A stretch of 35,122 bases of DNA, from NCBI GenBank assembly GCA_024641945.1, contig JAHECD010000046.1, forward strand, positions 1-35,122, written 5' to 3'. A program made the translations under genes and the position numbers. The notes under the pieces are model-generated. The model was not told the DNA's origin. It saw only the letters and a program-made list of their open reading frames with translations, and searched no databases. Below, piece after piece: positions 34,262 to 35,122 of the stretch; the first letter of the stretch is position 1, and each line of letters starts with the position of its first letter. Source of the DNA: Rubrivivax sp. (GTDB lineage Bacteria > Pseudomonadota > Gammaproteobacteria > Burkholderiales > Burkholderiaceae_C).

Positions 34262-35122
34262 TCAGGGCTCCCGAGGTGCAAAGGGCGCAGCCAACGGCTC
34301 GCCCACGAACAGGCTTTGCTGCGGCCAGCGGACGCTTTTCCAATAGGCCTCGATCGCTGTCGCCCCCTGCACGTACCAAAGGAGCAGCCACTGGGGGTGC
34401 GGAAACTTCTGCAGGTGATTGCAGGGCTCGCTGACGATACCGTGGCTGGCCGTGGCACCGGATTCGATCCAGTCAAGTACGGTCGTATGGTTGTGTTTGC
34501 CGTCGAGCCGACCACCCCATGAGGTCAAATGGTCGCCCAGTGCACCCGGCGCCCAGTCGACACTTGGGAGCCAAGGCACCTGCGATGTGCCGGTTTGGAC
34601 CAGCACGACGTGGCTCGAGTTCGCAATGGGCCCGTCGTTCACCCTGCGCACGGAGATCGCGGGTCGACGCAGGTCCGCGGGTGGCGGATAAAGCGCTGCT
34701 CGGACATTGCGAGCAGGATCGTTGGTCTCGACAAAAACCGCTTGTACCGTCGGCGCGCCCAGGAGCCGCGCGGTGTGGTCTGACGCAACGCCACGGTCGA
34801 CCATTGCCCGCGCCTGCTCCACGCTGCGTGCCGCGAGGAGCATCGAAGGGCGCATGCGAAGCTCGGTGAAGGGGCGCGCCGTGGGCGAGTTTGCGTAAGC
34901 CGACGGACGCGACGCCGCGCACGTGTTTGTGCAGAGCGCCCCGTCGTAACCCAACGCAAGGGCCCCGGTGATCGAATTGCAGCCCACCGCCGACGGTGCC
35001 GTCCAAGCAAGTGCCAACGCCTGCACCTCGTCACCAAAGTACCGATTGACGGCGTCTTCGAGGACCTTGAACTCGGCCTCGCTCAACGCGGTCTTGACGG
35101 GCAATTCCAGGCGAAGTACCTG
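34262..35122 (-). CDS. TIGR03790-family protein of unknown function (5' end outside window)
   Basis: About 287 codons are visible, reading in from the right edge with no credible start inside the window; a TTG at 35104 is only an internal in-frame codon. Segments such as MRPSMLLAARSVEQARAMVD, NSSHVVLVQTGTSQVPWLPS, ASHGIVSEPCNHLQKFPHP and WYVQGATAIEAYWKSVRWP fit the TIGR03790 family, a conserved group of unknown function found in some proteobacteria. It ends 13 bases from the convergent hpnE stop codon. Confidence 0.75.
   Translation of the reverse strand, partial: QVLRLELPVKTALSEAEFKVLEDAVNRYFGDEVQALALAWTAPSAVGCNSITGALALGYDGALCTNTCAASRPSAYANSPTARPFTELRMRPSMLLAARSVEQARAMVDRGVASDHTARLLGAPTVQAVFVETNDPARNVRAALYPPPADLRRPAISVRRVNDGPIANSSHVVLVQTGTSQVPWLPSVDWAPGALGDHLTSWGGRLDGKHNHTTVLDWIESGATASHGIVSEPCNHLQKFPHPQWLLLWYVQGATAIEAYWKSVRWPQQSLFVGEPLAAPFAPREP

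Overview
The window is GC-rich chromosomal DNA with dense, almost entirely housekeeping genes. Gene content and order point to a betaproteobacterium of the order Burkholderiales. The indicators are a sucA-sucB-lpd operon followed by zapE, tRNA-Leu-tig-clpP-clpX-lon, a Gly-Cys-Leu tRNA cluster, rluD divergent from bamD, and hpnCDE. No species can be named from sequence alone. No phage, insertion sequence, CRISPR array or defence island was seen.

Layout. Positions 1-584: 3' part of scpB (minus strand, cut by the window edge). 828-2671: rluD (minus) and bamD (plus), divergent with touching 5' ends. 2747-4923: a DinG/YoaA-type iron-sulfur helicase behind a small YdcH-like gene (minus). 4968-5735: a PP2C phosphatase (plus). 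5746-13611: the 2-oxoglutarate dehydrogenase operon on the minus strand, in the order sucA, sucB, a PspC-domain gene, lpd, zapE and a secreted protein of unknown function coupled to zapE. The sucA leader carries structure consistent with the sucA RNA motif. 13854-14518: a small Gly/Val-rich exported protein and a Cys-rich protein. 14553-19044: etfB, etfA, then (after an intrinsic terminator) an acyl-CoA dehydrogenase coupled to a nitronate monooxygenase-like gene. A perfect 24-bp palindrome lies upstream of etfB. 19151-20461: an MFS transporter. 20497-20845: tRNA-Leu(UAA), tRNA-Cys(GCA) and tRNA-Gly(GCC). 20880-26815: lon, clpX, clpP, tig and tRNA-Leu(UAG), the protein quality-control cluster. 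26885-31146: an RND efflux system (membrane-fusion protein plus permease) whose permease gene is cut by one in-frame amber codon. 31288-34248: hpnC, hpnD and hpnE for squalene synthesis from farnesyl diphosphate. 34262-35122: a TIGR03790-type protein cut by the window edge.

How the genes work together. SucA, SucB and Lpd form the 2-oxoglutarate dehydrogenase complex. EtfAB would accept electrons from the neighbouring acyl-CoA dehydrogenase. Trigger factor, ClpXP and Lon handle folding and degradation of proteins. HpnD, HpnC and HpnE act in sequence to make squalene, the hopanoid precursor; the cyclase is not in the window.

The points most worth a second look are the amber codon exactly between the two halves of the RND permease, two operator-like palindromes (upstream of etfBA, and between the RND adaptor gene and hpnC) with no regulator gene nearby, the structured sucA leader, and the PspC-domain gene inside the 2-oxoglutarate dehydrogenase operon. 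No clearly new multi-gene system was found.
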